DNA of 64,000 bases from Sphingosinicella sp. (GCA_013816585.1 JACDEE010000001.1:263001-327000); one strand, 5' to 3'; shown: positions 1 through 8,879, counted from the first letter of the stretch. Program-made: numbers and translations. Notes: generated from the sequence alone by a model not told the origin.

Positions 1-827
1 GGACGCGCCTCAATGAATGCCCGCTGGGTGCTGCGGCATTGGCCGGGACCAGTTTTCCGATCGATCGCGCGGCGGTGGCACTGGCTTTGGGCTTCGACCG
101 CCCTACCGCCAATTCGCTGGACAGCGTATCTGACCGCGATTTCGCGCTCGATTATCTGATGGCGGCGACCCAATGCGCGCTTCATCTGTCCCGCCTGGCC
201 GAGGAATTCATTCTGTGGGCCAGCCAGCCATTCGGTTTCATCGCGCTCCCGGACGCTTATTCGACCGGGTCATCGATCATGCCACAAAAGAGGAATCCCG
301 ATGCGGCGGAACTGGTGCGTGGCCATTCGGGACGCATAGCGGGCGCCATGACCGCCTTAGTGATGGTCATGAAAGGGCTGCCGCTCGCTTATTCCAAGGA
401 CATGCAGGACGATAAGCAGCCGGTGTTCGAAGCCCATGATCTGCTAGCCCTGTCCATCGCGGCGATCAGCGGAATGGTAGAGACGGTGGAATTCCAAACT
501 GAACGAATGCGCGAGGCCGCCGCATCGGGGCACAGCACCGCCACGGATCTCGCCGACTGGCTGGTCCGCGTCGCCAAGGTGCCATTCCGCGAGGCGCACC
601 ATATTACGGGCCGCGCGGTGCAAATGGCCGACCAGCTCGGCAAGCCTCTATGGGAGCTTCCGGGCGACGCCCTTCGCGAGATCGATCCGCGCCTCGACGA
701 ACAGCTTTTATCTGTCCTGTCGGTCGATGCGTCGGTAAGGAGCAGGACGAGCCATGGCGGCACCGCGCCCGATGCGGTGCGGGGCCGGATCGCCGCGGCC
801 AGAAAAGCATTGGAGTTGGATGCGTGA
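1..827 (+). CDS. argH: Argininosuccinate lyase, C-terminal part (5' end outside window)
   Basis: ArgH cleaves argininosuccinate to arginine and fumarate, the last step of arginine synthesis. The reading frame is open from base 3, so the N-terminus lies outside the window. The family signature [12 protein letters not shown] (about bases 270-305) carries the mobile catalytic serine loop shared by the fumarase/aspartase superfamily. The C-terminal part has the expected helical features and ends in TGA at 825-827. A GTG that could start the downstream lipoprotein overlaps this stop, and lysA follows, an arrangement common in proteobacteria (argH, small lipoprotein, lysA). Identity is secure. Only the missing N-terminal portion cannot be assessed. 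Confidence 0.95.
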   Translation, partial: TRLNECPLGAAALAGTSFPIDRAAVALALGFDRPTANSLDSVSDRDFALDYLMAATQCALHLSRLAEEFILWASQPFGFIALPDAYSTGSSIMPQKRNPDAAELVRGHSGRIAGAMTALVMVMKGLPLAYSKDMQDDKQPVFEAHDLLALSIAAISGMVETVEFQTERMREAAASGHSTATDLADWLVRVAKVPFREAHHITGRAVQMADQLGKPLWELPGDALREIDPRLDEQLLSVLSVDASVRSRTSHGGTAPDAVRGRIAAARKALELDA

Positions 828-841
828 GCGGGACTGGTAGC

Positions 842-1078
842 ATGAGGATTGCCGCCTTAGGAGCCTTCTCCCTGCTCGCGGCCTGTGGTTCGCGCCAACC
901 GCTGCAGCCCGCGCCCGGCCAGAAATTGCCGCCGCAACCGGCCGTGGCGACCAGCCCGCAAACCACGACCCAATTGTTGGAGATTCCTCCCATCGCCAAG
1001 CCCGAACGGATCGACGAGCCGCTGAAGCGTTCCGAGGAACGCGAAGTAGACCGCTTCGATCTCCCGCCGCCCAACTGA
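842..1078 (+). CDS. lptM: Small LptM-like lipoprotein between argH and lysA
   Basis: This is a 78-residue protein with a short lipoprotein signal (MRIAALGAFSLLAAC) whose lipobox is LAAC, cysteine 15. After the cysteine it reads GSRQPLQPAPGQ, resembling the CGxxGPLxxP opening of LptM (YifL), which in E. coli assists maturation of the LptD/LptE translocon. The rest is proline-rich and low in complexity. The argH-lipoprotein-lysA position is the usual place for this family in proteobacteria. The stop overlaps the lysA start (TGATG). An alternative GTG start at 824 overlaps the argH stop and has GGAG nine bases upstream. Lipoprotein status is well supported. The LptM assignment rests on the short motif and context. 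Confidence 0.7.
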   Translation: MRIAALGAFSLLAACGSRQPLQPAPGQKLPPQPAVATSPQTTTQLLEIPPIAKPERIDEPLKRSEEREVDRFDLPPPN

Positions 1079-2373
1079 TGGAAAATTTCGAATTGCGCGG
1101 CGGCGTGATGCACGCCGAAGATGTGCCGCTTCCGGAAATCGCCCAGGCGGTCGGGACGCCTGCTTATATCTATTCGTCCGCCGCGATGGAGCGACAGGCC
1201 CGGTTGTTTCGCGAGGCGCTCGCGCCTGTCGGCGATCCCCTGATCGCTTATGCGGTGAAGGCGAACCCCAATGCCGCCGTGCTCGCTACCCTGGCCAGGG
1301 CAGGGCTTGGCGCCGACGTGGTTTCGGGTGGGGAATTGCGGCGCGCGATAGCTGCGGGAATTCCTGCCGGAAAGATCGTCTTTTCGGGCGTGGGCAAGAC
1401 GCGCGAGGAAATGCAGTTCGCCTGCGACAGCGACATCTTCCAGTTCAATCTGGAATCCGAACCCGAGGCGGAAATGCTTTCCGAAGTCGCGGTAGCGGCC
1501 GGGTGCCAGGCGCGAGTAGCGTTCCGCATCAACCCCGCGATCGATGCCGGGACACATGCCAAGATTTCGACCGGCAAGTCCGAGAACAAGTTCGGAATCG
1601 CCGAAGCGCGCGCGCCCGCAGCTTATGCCCGCGCCGCTTCGCTTCCGGGCCTGGAGATACAGGGCATCGCGATTCACATCGGCAGCCAGCTTACCGATCT
1701 AAGCCCCCTGGAACTCGCTTATGCCAAGATCGGCAGCCTGATCGCGCGTCTTCGGGAAGCGGGTCACCCGATCAGTGTCGCGGACCTCGGCGGCGGTCTC
1801 GGCATTGCCTACGACCCCGACCAGCCCCCGCCACCGACACCCGCCGATTATGGGGCGATGGTGACGCGCGTGACGCGAGGGTGGAATGTCCGATTGGTGT
1901 TCGAGCCCGGGCGGCTATTGGTCGGCAATGCCGGCATTCTCTTGACCCGCGTTCTTCGGGTCAAGGAAGGCGCCGGAGGCCCCGAAGCCACTCCGTTCGT
2001 GATCGTCGACGCCGGAATGAATGATTTGATGCGGCCGACCTTGTACGACGCCTGGCACGAGCTTCGCGCGGTCGAGCCCAAAGGGGGGCATGCGATCGCC
2101 AATGTGGTGGGGCCCGTTTGCGAGACCGGCGATACGTTTGCGATGGCGCGCAGGATGAGCCAGGTCGATGAAGGCGATCTGCTGGCTTTCATGACCTCCG
2201 GTGCTTACGCCGCCACTATGGCGAGCACCTATAATAGCCGTCCTTTGGCGCCCGAAGTGATGGTCAACGGGAACCGTTTTGCGGTCGTGCGCGATAGGCA
2301 GTCGATCGAGGCGCTGATCGGCGCCGACCTGATGCCGCCCTGGCTTCAGGACAAGTCAACGGAGCAGTCATGA
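1078..2373 (+). CDS. lysA: Diaminopimelate decarboxylase
   Basis: LysA decarboxylates meso-diaminopimelate to L-lysine using pyridoxal phosphate. The 431-residue protein is of normal length. Visible motifs are the PLP lysine in AYAVKANPN (K61), HIGSQ, the glycine-rich phosphate loop GGGLGI, FEPGR, and the CETGD motif that supplies a catalytic cysteine across the dimer interface. The ATG overlaps the stop of the upstream lipoprotein gene by one base, and the stop overlaps the galU start (ATGA), so translation is probably coupled through the run. Identity is secure. Confidence 0.97.
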   Translation: MENFELRGGVMHAEDVPLPEIAQAVGTPAYIYSSAAMERQARLFREALAPVGDPLIAYAVKANPNAAVLATLARAGLGADVVSGGELRRAIAAGIPAGKIVFSGVGKTREEMQFACDSDIFQFNLESEPEAEMLSEVAVAAGCQARVAFRINPAIDAGTHAKISTGKSENKFGIAEARAPAAYARAASLPGLEIQGIAIHIGSQLTDLSPLELAYAKIGSLIARLREAGHPISVADLGGGLGIAYDPDQPPPPTPADYGAMVTRVTRGWNVRLVFEPGRLLVGNAGILLTRVLRVKEGAGGPEATPFVIVDAGMNDLMRPTLYDAWHELRAVEPKGGHAIANVVGPVCETGDTFAMARRMSQVDEGDLLAFMTSGAYAATMASTYNSRPLAPEVMVNGNRFAVVRDRQSIEALIGADLMPPWLQDKSTEQS

Positions 2374-3230
2374 AATCCGTCCGCAAGGCCGTCTTTCCCG
2401 TCGCGGGGCTCGGCACTCGCTTCCTTCCCGCCACCAAGGCGTTCGCCAAGGAGTTGCTGCCGATCGTGGACCGTCCGCTGATCCAATATGCGGTGGACGA
2501 GGCGCGCGAAGCGGGGATCAAACAGATGATCTTCGTCACCGGCCGGGGCAAAGTGGGACTCGAAGATTATTTCGACATCGCGTTCGAACTCGAAACGGTG
2601 ATGCGCGGCCGCGGCAAATCGCTCGAAATGCTCGAACCGACGCGGAGCCAACCCGGATCGATCGCCTCCGTGCGACAGCAGGAGCCGCTCGGCCTCGGTC
2701 ACGCTGTCTGGTGCGCGCGCGACATAATCGGCGACGAGCCGTTCGCCGTCCTGCTTCCCGACGATCTGATGGTGGGAAAGCCCGGCTGTCTCGCGCAGAT
2801 GATGCAGGCCTATGACAAAGTGGGCGGCAACATCATCTGCGTGCAGGAAGTGCCGCGCGAAAAGACTGCGAGCTATGGTGTGATCGCGCCCGGCACTGCC
2901 GATGGAAAACTGACGGAGGTAAAGGGGCTGGTCGAAAAGCCCCGCCCCGAAGACGCCCCTTCGAACCTCGCCGTGGTCGGCCGCTATATTCTCCAGCCCG
3001 AAGTCATGCGCATTCTCGAGGATAAGGAAACGGGAGCGGGCGGCGAAATCCAGCTTACCGACGCCATGGCCAAATTGATCGGCACCCAGCCGTTCCACGG
3101 ACTGACCTTCGATGGCCAGCGGCACGATTGCGGCGACAAGACCGGGTTCGTCATCGCCAATATCGCTTTGGCCCTGGACCGGCATGATGTCGGCCCCGCC
3201 GTCCGCGCATTCATCGCGGATATCGCATGA
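2370..3230 (+). CDS. galU: UTP-glucose-1-phosphate uridylyltransferase
   Basis: GalU makes UDP-glucose from UTP and glucose-1-phosphate, a precursor for lipopolysaccharide, exopolysaccharide and glycolipids. The 286-residue protein starts with the nucleotidyltransferase signature GLGTRFLPATKA and continues with KELLPIVD, PDDLM (nucleotide/Mg site) and VEKP. Length and motifs match bacterial GalU. The start overlaps the lysA stop by four bases and the stop overlaps the corA start by four bases. A product useful to the glycosylation locus at 12.7-18.3 kb is plausible, but the genes are not linked. Confidence 0.96.
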   Translation: MKSVRKAVFPVAGLGTRFLPATKAFAKELLPIVDRPLIQYAVDEAREAGIKQMIFVTGRGKVGLEDYFDIAFELETVMRGRGKSLEMLEPTRSQPGSIASVRQQEPLGLGHAVWCARDIIGDEPFAVLLPDDLMVGKPGCLAQMMQAYDKVGGNIICVQEVPREKTASYGVIAPGTADGKLTEVKGLVEKPRPEDAPSNLAVVGRYILQPEVMRILEDKETGAGGEIQLTDAMAKLIGTQPFHGLTFDGQRHDCGDKTGFVIANIALALDRHDVGPAVRAFIADIA

Positions 3231-4183
3231 TCGCGGAGACGATTCTCGCCGGCGACGGACCCGTCCGTAATGTGAGCGCCGAGGAAGCCGCCGCCTATCG
3301 CGGTCCGGGCTTTGTCTGGATTCATATCGAAAGCTGCGATGATGACGGCCTGGCGGTGCTGGGTGCCCATAATGGGATACCCGAAGTCGCGGCGCACGCC
3401 TTGGTAGCCACCGAAACGCGGCCCCGATGCGACATGATCGAGGATGGCGCGCTGATCAATCTTCGGGGGCCTGCCGAAATCGAGACCGAGGATAGCGACC
3501 GGTTGGTTTCGATCCGCCTGTGGGCGCGCGAAGCGCGGGTTCACTCGGTCACCCGCCGCCCTATGGCCGCGATGAAAGGGGTCACAGCCGCCATCAAGGC
3601 CGGCGAAATAATGGATCCGGGTGATCTGGTCGCCGCTTTCGCCCGCGCGATCAGCAAGGAACTCGACCCGGAAGTAGCTGCGCTCGGCGACGAACTCGAC
3701 GATTGCGAGACCGCGTTGGAGCCCCGCAACGTTTACAGACTTCGCACTCGAATCACCCAGATCCGATCAGAAGCCATTTCCTTTCGCCGCTTTGTCGCTC
3801 CCAATAGAGACGCACTGGTAACGCTCGCCAATCTCGATTTCAAATGGCTGGCCGAGGATGATCGGGTGCATATTCGAGAGGCGGCCGACCGGTTCGCGCG
3901 AATGGCCGAGGAACTCGAGGCCGTACGCGAAAGAGCGGCTCTGCTTCACGAACAGATTACCGATTTGCGCGGAGAGTTGATCGAAAGCCGTTCGCTGCTG
4001 ATTTCGATCGTCGCTTTGATCTTCCTGCCGCTGACCTTCATTACCGGGCTGTTCGGAATGAATGTCGCTGACATCCCGATTGCCGAAACAAAAGGCGCAT
4101 TCTGGTACATCACCGCTTTCTGCATTCTGATTTCTCTGGCGATTGCGGCGTATTTTGCGCGAAAAAGCTGGCTCAGCCGCTAG
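3227..4183 (+). CDS. corA: CorA-family divalent cation transporter
   Basis: This is a 318-residue inner-membrane cation channel/transporter of the CorA/ZntB family. A long cytoplasmic, acidic and helical N-terminal part is followed by two C-terminal membrane helices. The hallmark GMN motif (residues 277-279, in FGMNVADIP) closes the first helix and forms the selectivity site of the pentamer. Magnesium is the usual substrate, but ZntB members move zinc and the sequence alone does not decide between them. The ATG overlaps the galU stop. The stop overlaps that of the convergent HNH gene by two bases (4181-4182). Confidence 0.9.
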   Translation: MIAETILAGDGPVRNVSAEEAAAYRGPGFVWIHIESCDDDGLAVLGAHNGIPEVAAHALVATETRPRCDMIEDGALINLRGPAEIETEDSDRLVSIRLWAREARVHSVTRRPMAAMKGVTAAIKAGEIMDPGDLVAAFARAISKELDPEVAALGDELDDCETALEPRNVYRLRTRITQIRSEAISFRRFVAPNRDALVTLANLDFKWLAEDDRVHIREAADRFARMAEELEAVRERAALLHEQITDLRGELIESRSLLISIVALIFLPLTFITGLFGMNVADIPIAETKGAFWYITAFCILISLAIAAYFARKSWLSR

Positions 4184-4746
4184 GCCTCCAGTTCGATGTC
4201 CCAGTAAAGGAAATCGCGCCAGCTGGAATGCAGGAAGTTGGGCGGAAAGGACCGGCCATGTTCCTGCAACTGCCAGCTGGTCGGCCGGATCGGGCGCCGG
4301 TTCAGATTCATGTGTGCCTCCGCCGGCGTGCGGCCGCCTTTCCGGAGATTGCACGGCGCGCAGGCGGTGGCGACATTCTCCCAGGTGGTTCGCCCCCCCT
4401 GCGCTCGCGGGATGACATGGTCGAAGGTCAGTTCGCGCGGGTCGCCGCAATATTGGCAGGCGAAGCGATCGCGAAGGAACAGGTTGAACCGGGTAAAGGC
4501 AGGATATTCCGATGGCCGCACATATTGGCGGAGCGCGATCACGCTGGGGATATGCATGGTCCGCGTCGGGCTGTGCACCTCGCGCTCATAATGGGCGACG
4601 ATGTCCACCCGCTCCAGAAACACCGCCTTGACCGCGGTCTGCCAGGACCAGAGACTGAGCGGATAATAACTGAGCGGCGTGTAATCGGCGTTCAGCACCA
4701 AAGCGGGGCAGCTGTCAGGATGCCGAATGAGATCAGGATGATACAT
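4180..4746 (-). CDS. HNH endonuclease-domain protein
   Basis: This is a 188-residue HNH nuclease-fold protein. An N-terminal region (ALVLNADYTPLSYYP) precedes a zinc-binding CQYC, the HNH core FDHVIPRAQGG, a WENV segment and a second CAPCN pair followed by K and P residues. This is the layout of the stand-alone HNH family found widely in alphaproteobacteria next to housekeeping genes. Its cellular role is not established. I chose the ATG at 4746 (MYHPDL); a longer frame to 4815 exists but its extra residues look non-coding. The gene is convergent with corA and divergent from gluQ. No restriction or phage partner is nearby, which argues against a restriction-modification system. Confidence 0.85.
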   Translation of the reverse strand: MYHPDLIRHPDSCPALVLNADYTPLSYYPLSLWSWQTAVKAVFLERVDIVAHYEREVHSPTRTMHIPSVIALRQYVRPSEYPAFTRFNLFLRDRFACQYCGDPRELTFDHVIPRAQGGRTTWENVATACAPCNLRKGGRTPAEAHMNLNRRPIRPTSWQLQEHGRSFPPNFLHSSWRDFLYWDIELEA

Positions 4747-4862
4747 GGACCGGCAATAGGCTCCCGCTTCATGGAGATCGCAGCCTCCCGAAACGCCCCT
4801 TCGGCCCTGTCGCACTCAGAACGAGGGGAGTTTGGGCCTCACGAGCCGTCCTCTCCCGTTCA

Positions 4863-4888
4863 GTCACGCTTTGGCAGGGAAGCGTGAC
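4863..4888. repeat. Perfect 9-bp inverted repeat in HNH/gluQ divergent spacer
   Basis: GTCACGCTT at 4863-4871 and AAGCGTGAC at 4880-4888 form a perfect inverted repeat with an 8-bp spacer. It lies in the 189-bp region between the leftward HNH gene and rightward gluQ. There is no T-run on either strand, so it does not look like a terminator. It could be an operator or an mRNA hairpin. Confidence 0.5.
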
Positions 4889-4935
4889 CCCTGCATGACA
4901 CCATATCTAGCGACTCGCGGTCAAGGGCCAGTTTC

Positions 4936-5805
4936 ATGAAAGATGTCGTGACCCGTTTTGCGCCCAGCCCGACGGGGCGGCTGCACCTGGGCCATGCATA
5001 TTCGGCCTTGCTCGCGCACCGCTTCGCCCGCGACCGAAACGGGATATTCCTGCTGCGGATCGAGGACATCGATCCGGGACGAGCGCGGCCGGAATATGTC
5101 GATTTCATTCTGGAGGATCTGGAATGGCTCGGCCTCAGCTTCGACGATGCGATCGTCTACCAGTCCGAACGGCTTCCGCTTTATTCCGCCGCCCTGGGGA
5201 GACTGAAAGAACGGGCACTGGTCTATCCCTGCTTCTGCACGCGCTCTGAAATTGCGGCCGAAGTCGCGGCCAGCGCGGCGGCGCCGCAAGGGCCCGACGG
5301 GCCGATCTATCCCGGCACGTGCAAGCATATGAGTGACGACGAACGGGTGCTTCGCCTGCAAACCGAAGCGCATGCCTGGCGGCTCGACACCGCAAAGGGC
5401 GTCGCCTTGGCCGGGCCGATACATTGGCAGAATGATGAAGGGGAAGTTCGCGCCGAGCCGGGGCAGTTCGGGGATGTGATCGTCGCGCGCAAGGACGCAC
5501 CGGTCAGTTATCACCTGGCCGTTACGATCGACGATGCCGCCCAGGGCGTCACCGATATCGTACGCGGCATGGACCTTTATGCCTCGACCCATGTCCACCG
5601 TCTGTTGCAGGCGTTGCTTGATCTGCCCATCCCGCATTATCATCACCATCCCCTGCTTTCCGGCGCGGACGGGCAAAGGCTGGCCAAGCGGCATGGCGCG
5701 CCGAGCCTCGCGAGCCTGCGCGATGCGGGGGCCGATCCGGGGGAATTGGCCACCGATCTTCTCGGAGGTCGATTGCCTGCTGGATATTCCGCAACGGGGC
5801 CCTAA
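4936..5805 (+). CDS. gluQ: Glutamyl-Q tRNA(Asp) synthetase
   Basis: GluQ-RS is a truncated glutamyl-tRNA synthetase paralog that attaches glutamate to the queuosine base of tRNA(Asp). The 289-residue length fits the family and lacks the anticodon-binding domain. Motifs seen are RFAPSPTGRLHLGHAYSA (HIGH-type ATP site), zinc-type cysteines in YPCFCTRS and YPGTCKH, and RLAKRHGAPSL in place of KMSKS. A queuosine-precursor transporter gene (10246-10887) is also in the window, consistent with queuosine metabolism in this organism. It is followed after 9 bp by the HIG1-type gene. Confidence 0.92.
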   Translation: MKDVVTRFAPSPTGRLHLGHAYSALLAHRFARDRNGIFLLRIEDIDPGRARPEYVDFILEDLEWLGLSFDDAIVYQSERLPLYSAALGRLKERALVYPCFCTRSEIAAEVAASAAAPQGPDGPIYPGTCKHMSDDERVLRLQTEAHAWRLDTAKGVALAGPIHWQNDEGEVRAEPGQFGDVIVARKDAPVSYHLAVTIDDAAQGVTDIVRGMDLYASTHVHRLLQALLDLPIPHYHHHPLLSGADGQRLAKRHGAPSLASLRDAGADPGELATDLLGGRLPAGYSATGP

Positions 5806-5814
5806 ATTGGGGCC

Positions 5815-6018
5815 ATGCAAACCCTCCTCATCATCCTCATCGTCCTTGCCGCGGGCGCCACCTTGTTCGTGCTGGTCAAAGGCGTGATCGGAATGGCGCA
5901 GGGCAAGGATATTACCGGCCAGCGATCACAGGACCTGATGCGCAAGCGCGTCCTGTTCCAAGCGCTCGCGATCATCCTGGTCGTCCTGCTGCTGGTCCTC
6001 GCGGGCGGCGAGACCTAA
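5815..6018 (+). CDS. HIG1-type twin-transmembrane protein
   Basis: This is a 67-residue protein with two membrane helices (about residues 3-21 and 46-63) separated by a short loop. The loop sequence GKDITGQRSQDLMRKRVLFQ resembles the HIG1 (hypoxia-induced gene 1) signature of small alphaproteobacterial inner-membrane proteins. Mitochondrial relatives associate with respiratory supercomplexes; the bacterial role is less clear. It directly precedes the PduO adenosyltransferase gene with only one base between its stop and that gene's apparent CTG start. The assignment is by pattern and is good at family level. Confidence 0.78.
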   Translation: MQTLLIILIVLAAGATLFVLVKGVIGMAQGKDITGQRSQDLMRKRVLFQALAIILVVLLLVLAGGET

Positions 6019-6019
6019 G

Positions 6020-6595
6020 CTGGTCAAGCTCAACAAGATCTACACCCGTACGGGCGATGCCGGCGACACCGGGCTGGTCGATGGTTCGCGCGTTTCCAAG
6101 GCGGACGCCCGGATGGCGGCGATCGGCGACGTCGATGAAGCCAATAGCGCGATCGGCCTGGCCATGCTGCATGTTCGCGCGGAACGGCATCGCGCATTTC
6201 TGTCCGCGATCCAGAACGAGATGTTCGACCTTGGCGCCGATCTCGCCACCCCCGGCGATGATTTCGCGCCAAGCGAAATGACCCTGCGTATCGTCCAGCC
6301 CCAGATCGACCGGCTGGAACGCGAAATCGATGAAATGAATGCCGAGCTTGCACCGCTTACCAGCTTCATCCTTCCGGGCGGAGGCGCCGCCGCGGCCCAT
6401 TTGCATCTGGCCCGCACCATCGTCAGGCGCGCCGAACGGATGGCGGTTTCCGCCTCCCGCGAGATACGCCTCAATCCGTTGGCACTTTCCTATTTGAACC
6501 GATTGTCCGACCATTTGTTCGTATTCGCGCGGCTCGTCGCCAAGGCTGAAGGCGGCGATCTGTTGTGGAAGCCGGGCGCTACCCGCCAAGGTTGA
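6020..6595 (+). CDS. pduO: PduO-type cob(I)alamin adenosyltransferase with apparent CTG start
   Basis: The enzyme transfers adenosine from ATP to cob(I)alamin to form adenosylcobalamin. The N-terminal ATP loop VKLNKIYTRTGDAGDTG, GDVDEANSAIG, and the conserved RTIVRRAER segment identify the PduO family. Total length is 191 residues, as expected. The family normally begins MVKLNKIYT. Here that position is CTG at 6020, one base after the HIG1 stop. There is no ATG, GTG or TTG in frame between this point and ATG 6113, and a start at 6113 would remove the ATP-binding loop. I therefore place the start at CTG 6020, with GGCGAG upstream as a weak ribosome site. Confidence 0.85.
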   Translation: MVKLNKIYTRTGDAGDTGLVDGSRVSKADARMAAIGDVDEANSAIGLAMLHVRAERHRAFLSAIQNEMFDLGADLATPGDDFAPSEMTLRIVQPQIDRLEREIDEMNAELAPLTSFILPGGGAAAAHLHLARTIVRRAERMAVSASREIRLNPLALSYLNRLSDHLFVFARLVAKAEGGDLLWKPGATRQG

Positions 6596-6661
6596 TTTGG
6601 CCGTCTGATTGATTTGGTTGCGAGCGCTGATTTGGCTTATCCTGGGGACGAGGAGATCAAG

Positions 6662-7903
6662 ATGGCGGCCAAGCTTCGCCCCTCGGCCGGAGACAGGCTG
6701 CGATATTCGGAGATAAGGACATTGAGCCGCACGATCGCGGCGCCTTTGTCGGATGCCGACGCGACCCTTCAGCCGATGCCCGACGCATCCCCTGCGAAAT
6801 GGCATCTCGCCCATACGAGCTGGTTCTTCGAAACCTTCGTGCTACGCGACCATGTAAGCGGCTATGCGTCGTTCGACGACCGCTTCGCCTATCTGTTCAA
6901 TTCTTATTATGAAGGCGAAGGCGAGCGGCACGCGCGGCCGCGGCGGGGAATGCTCAGCCGGCCGTCGCTGGAAGATATCCTGGCCTATCGCGCGCATGTC
7001 GACGGCGCGCTGAGTGAAGCGCTGCCGCGGCTTGGCGGGGAGGCCCTTGGACTGGTCGAACTTGGCCTCCATCACGAACAGCAGCATCAGGAATTGATGT
7101 TGATGGATATATTGGCGACCTTCTTCGAAAATCCGCTGCGGCCGGCCTGTTGGGATGGCCAAGCTTCCAGGAAGGCGCCGAAGCCAAAGCCCCTGACCTG
7201 GATAAAGGGTCGGACCGGCATCGTGGAGATCGGCCATGACAGGGCCGGCTTCGCCTTTGACAGCGAAGGGCCGCGACACCCGATATTGCTTCGGCCGCAC
7301 GCGCTGGCGGACCGGTCGGTCACCAACGGCGAATGGCTGAATTTCATCGATGAGAGGGGTTATAGCCGGCCCGAATTGTGGCTTTCGGACGGTTGGGCAT
7401 GGGCGCAGGAGAACCGGAACGAAGCCCCGCTCTACTGGATCAAGAGCGACAAGGAATGGACACGGTTCGGTCTCGACGGTGTGAAGGCTGTGAACTGGGA
7501 CGATCCCGTCTGCCACGTCAGCTATTTCGAAGCCGATGCCTTTGCCCGCTGGTCGGGTGCCCGGCTTCCAACCGAAGGGGAGTGGGAGGCAGCGGCGGCG
7601 CTGGCCGACCCGTCGGACGGAAATCAGCTCGACGCAGCCGGGCCAGTGCGTCCCGGCGGACAAAGCGGCTGGTTCGGCGACGTCTGGCAATGGACGATGA
7701 GCGCCTTTCTTCCCCACCCGGGCTTCGCGCCTGCCGAGGGGACCGTCGGCGAATATAATGGCAAGTTCATGAGCGGGCAGATGGTGCTGAAAGGCGCGAG
7801 TTGCGCGACTCCGCGCGGCCACAGCCGGGCGAGCTATCGCAACTTCTTCTATCCCCATCAGCGCTGGCAGTTTGCTGGCCTTAGACTGGCAAAGGATCTT
7901 TGA
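6662..7903 (+). CDS. egtB: Ergothioneine biosynthesis protein EgtB (hercynine oxygenase)
   Basis: EgtB is a non-heme iron sulfoxide synthase that joins hercynine to a thiol donor in ergothioneine synthesis. The protein has 413 residues from ATG 6662, which is preceded by GAGGAG; the longer frame from 6614 lacks a good site. The N-terminal DinB-like domain supplies iron ligands: HLAHTSWF and the HX3HXE motif in HHEQQHQELM. The C-terminal half is a formylglycine-generating-enzyme-like (FGE-sulfatase) fold ending in RNFFYPHQRWQFAGLRLA. Its stop overlaps the egtD start (TGATG), so the two form a two-gene ergothioneine operon. No egtA, egtC or egtE is nearby. Confidence 0.93.
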   Translation: MAAKLRPSAGDRLRYSEIRTLSRTIAAPLSDADATLQPMPDASPAKWHLAHTSWFFETFVLRDHVSGYASFDDRFAYLFNSYYEGEGERHARPRRGMLSRPSLEDILAYRAHVDGALSEALPRLGGEALGLVELGLHHEQQHQELMLMDILATFFENPLRPACWDGQASRKAPKPKPLTWIKGRTGIVEIGHDRAGFAFDSEGPRHPILLRPHALADRSVTNGEWLNFIDERGYSRPELWLSDGWAWAQENRNEAPLYWIKSDKEWTRFGLDGVKAVNWDDPVCHVSYFEADAFARWSGARLPTEGEWEAAAALADPSDGNQLDAAGPVRPGGQSGWFGDVWQWTMSAFLPHPGFAPAEGTVGEYNGKFMSGQMVLKGASCATPRGHSRASYRNFFYPHQRWQFAGLRLAKDL

Positions 7904-8868
7904 TGGACGTGGGCCGCAGCTTCATTGAGGCTGATCCGAATTTTCGTGAGGACGTTCTGGCAGGGCTGGCGGCGGCGATCCCCGCAATCCCCGCGCGCTG
8001 GCTCTATGACCGCCGCGGTTCGGAACTGTTCGAAGAGATTACCAACCTCCCCGAATATTACCCGACCCGTACCGAAATGGCCTTGCTGCAGCGTTACAGC
8101 CGCAGCGTGGCCGAAATTACAGGGCGCGGCGACGCGGTCATAGAATTCGGATCGGGATCTTCCCACAAGACTCCGATCCTGATCGAGGCGGTGGAACCTT
8201 CCGCCTATGTGCCGATCGACATTTCGGGCGACTTCCTGCGCGAATCGGCGGGCCTCCTGAAGCAGCGTTTCCCCTTGCTTCCCATCTATCCGGTCGAGGC
8301 CGATTTCATGAAGCCGATCGCGCTTCCGGACCCCGTGGCGCCGATGACGAAGCTTGGCTTCTTCCCCGGTTCGACGATCGGCAATCTGGTGCCCTGGACC
8401 GCCGTCGATCTGCTTCGGGCGATGAGGGACACTTTGGGAGTGGGCGCATTCCTTTTGATCGGCGTGGACCGGGTGAAGGATGAAGAGATGCTGGTCCGCG
8501 CCTATGACGATGCCCAGGGGGTCACCGCGGGATTCAACCTCAACCTGCTCCATCGCATCAACGAGGAATTGAACGGTACGATTCCGGTCGACGCCTTCCG
8601 GCACAAGGCCGTGTGGAACGATAAGATGAGCCGCATAGAAATGCACCTGGTAGCCCTCGAGGATGTTGAATTCACCGTCGAAGGCCGGCCTTTCGCGTTT
8701 GCCCGGGATGAAACGATCCACACCGAGAACAGCCACAAATATGGAATCCGCGATTCCCGCCTGCTGTTGCGCGCCGCCGGATGGGGCGTCGCCAAGGAAT
8801 GGAGCGACCCGGACGATCTGTTTGCGATCATTCTCGCCCAGGCCGAGGCGCCGCGTTTCGCGCCCTGA
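7903..8868 (+). CDS. egtD: L-histidine N-alpha-methyltransferase EgtD
   Basis: EgtD trimethylates histidine to hercynine using S-adenosylmethionine, the first step in ergothioneine synthesis. The 321-residue protein matches the family's length. Seen are the N-terminal LYDRRGSELFEEI segment, the SAM loop VIEFGSGSSHKTPIL and YVPIDISGDFL. The ATG at 7903 shares a base with the egtB stop. It is convergent with the nucleoside transporter gene after 11 bp. Together with egtB it should yield hercynine sulfoxide or a related thiol intermediate; the C-S lyase step must be encoded elsewhere. Confidence 0.93.
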   Translation: MDVGRSFIEADPNFREDVLAGLAAAIPAIPARWLYDRRGSELFEEITNLPEYYPTRTEMALLQRYSRSVAEITGRGDAVIEFGSGSSHKTPILIEAVEPSAYVPIDISGDFLRESAGLLKQRFPLLPIYPVEADFMKPIALPDPVAPMTKLGFFPGSTIGNLVPWTAVDLLRAMRDTLGVGAFLLIGVDRVKDEEMLVRAYDDAQGVTAGFNLNLLHRINEELNGTIPVDAFRHKAVWNDKMSRIEMHLVALEDVEFTVEGRPFAFARDETIHTENSHKYGIRDSRLLLRAAGWGVAKEWSDPDDLFAIILAQAEAPRFAP

Positions 8869-8879
8869 GGCGCCAGACC

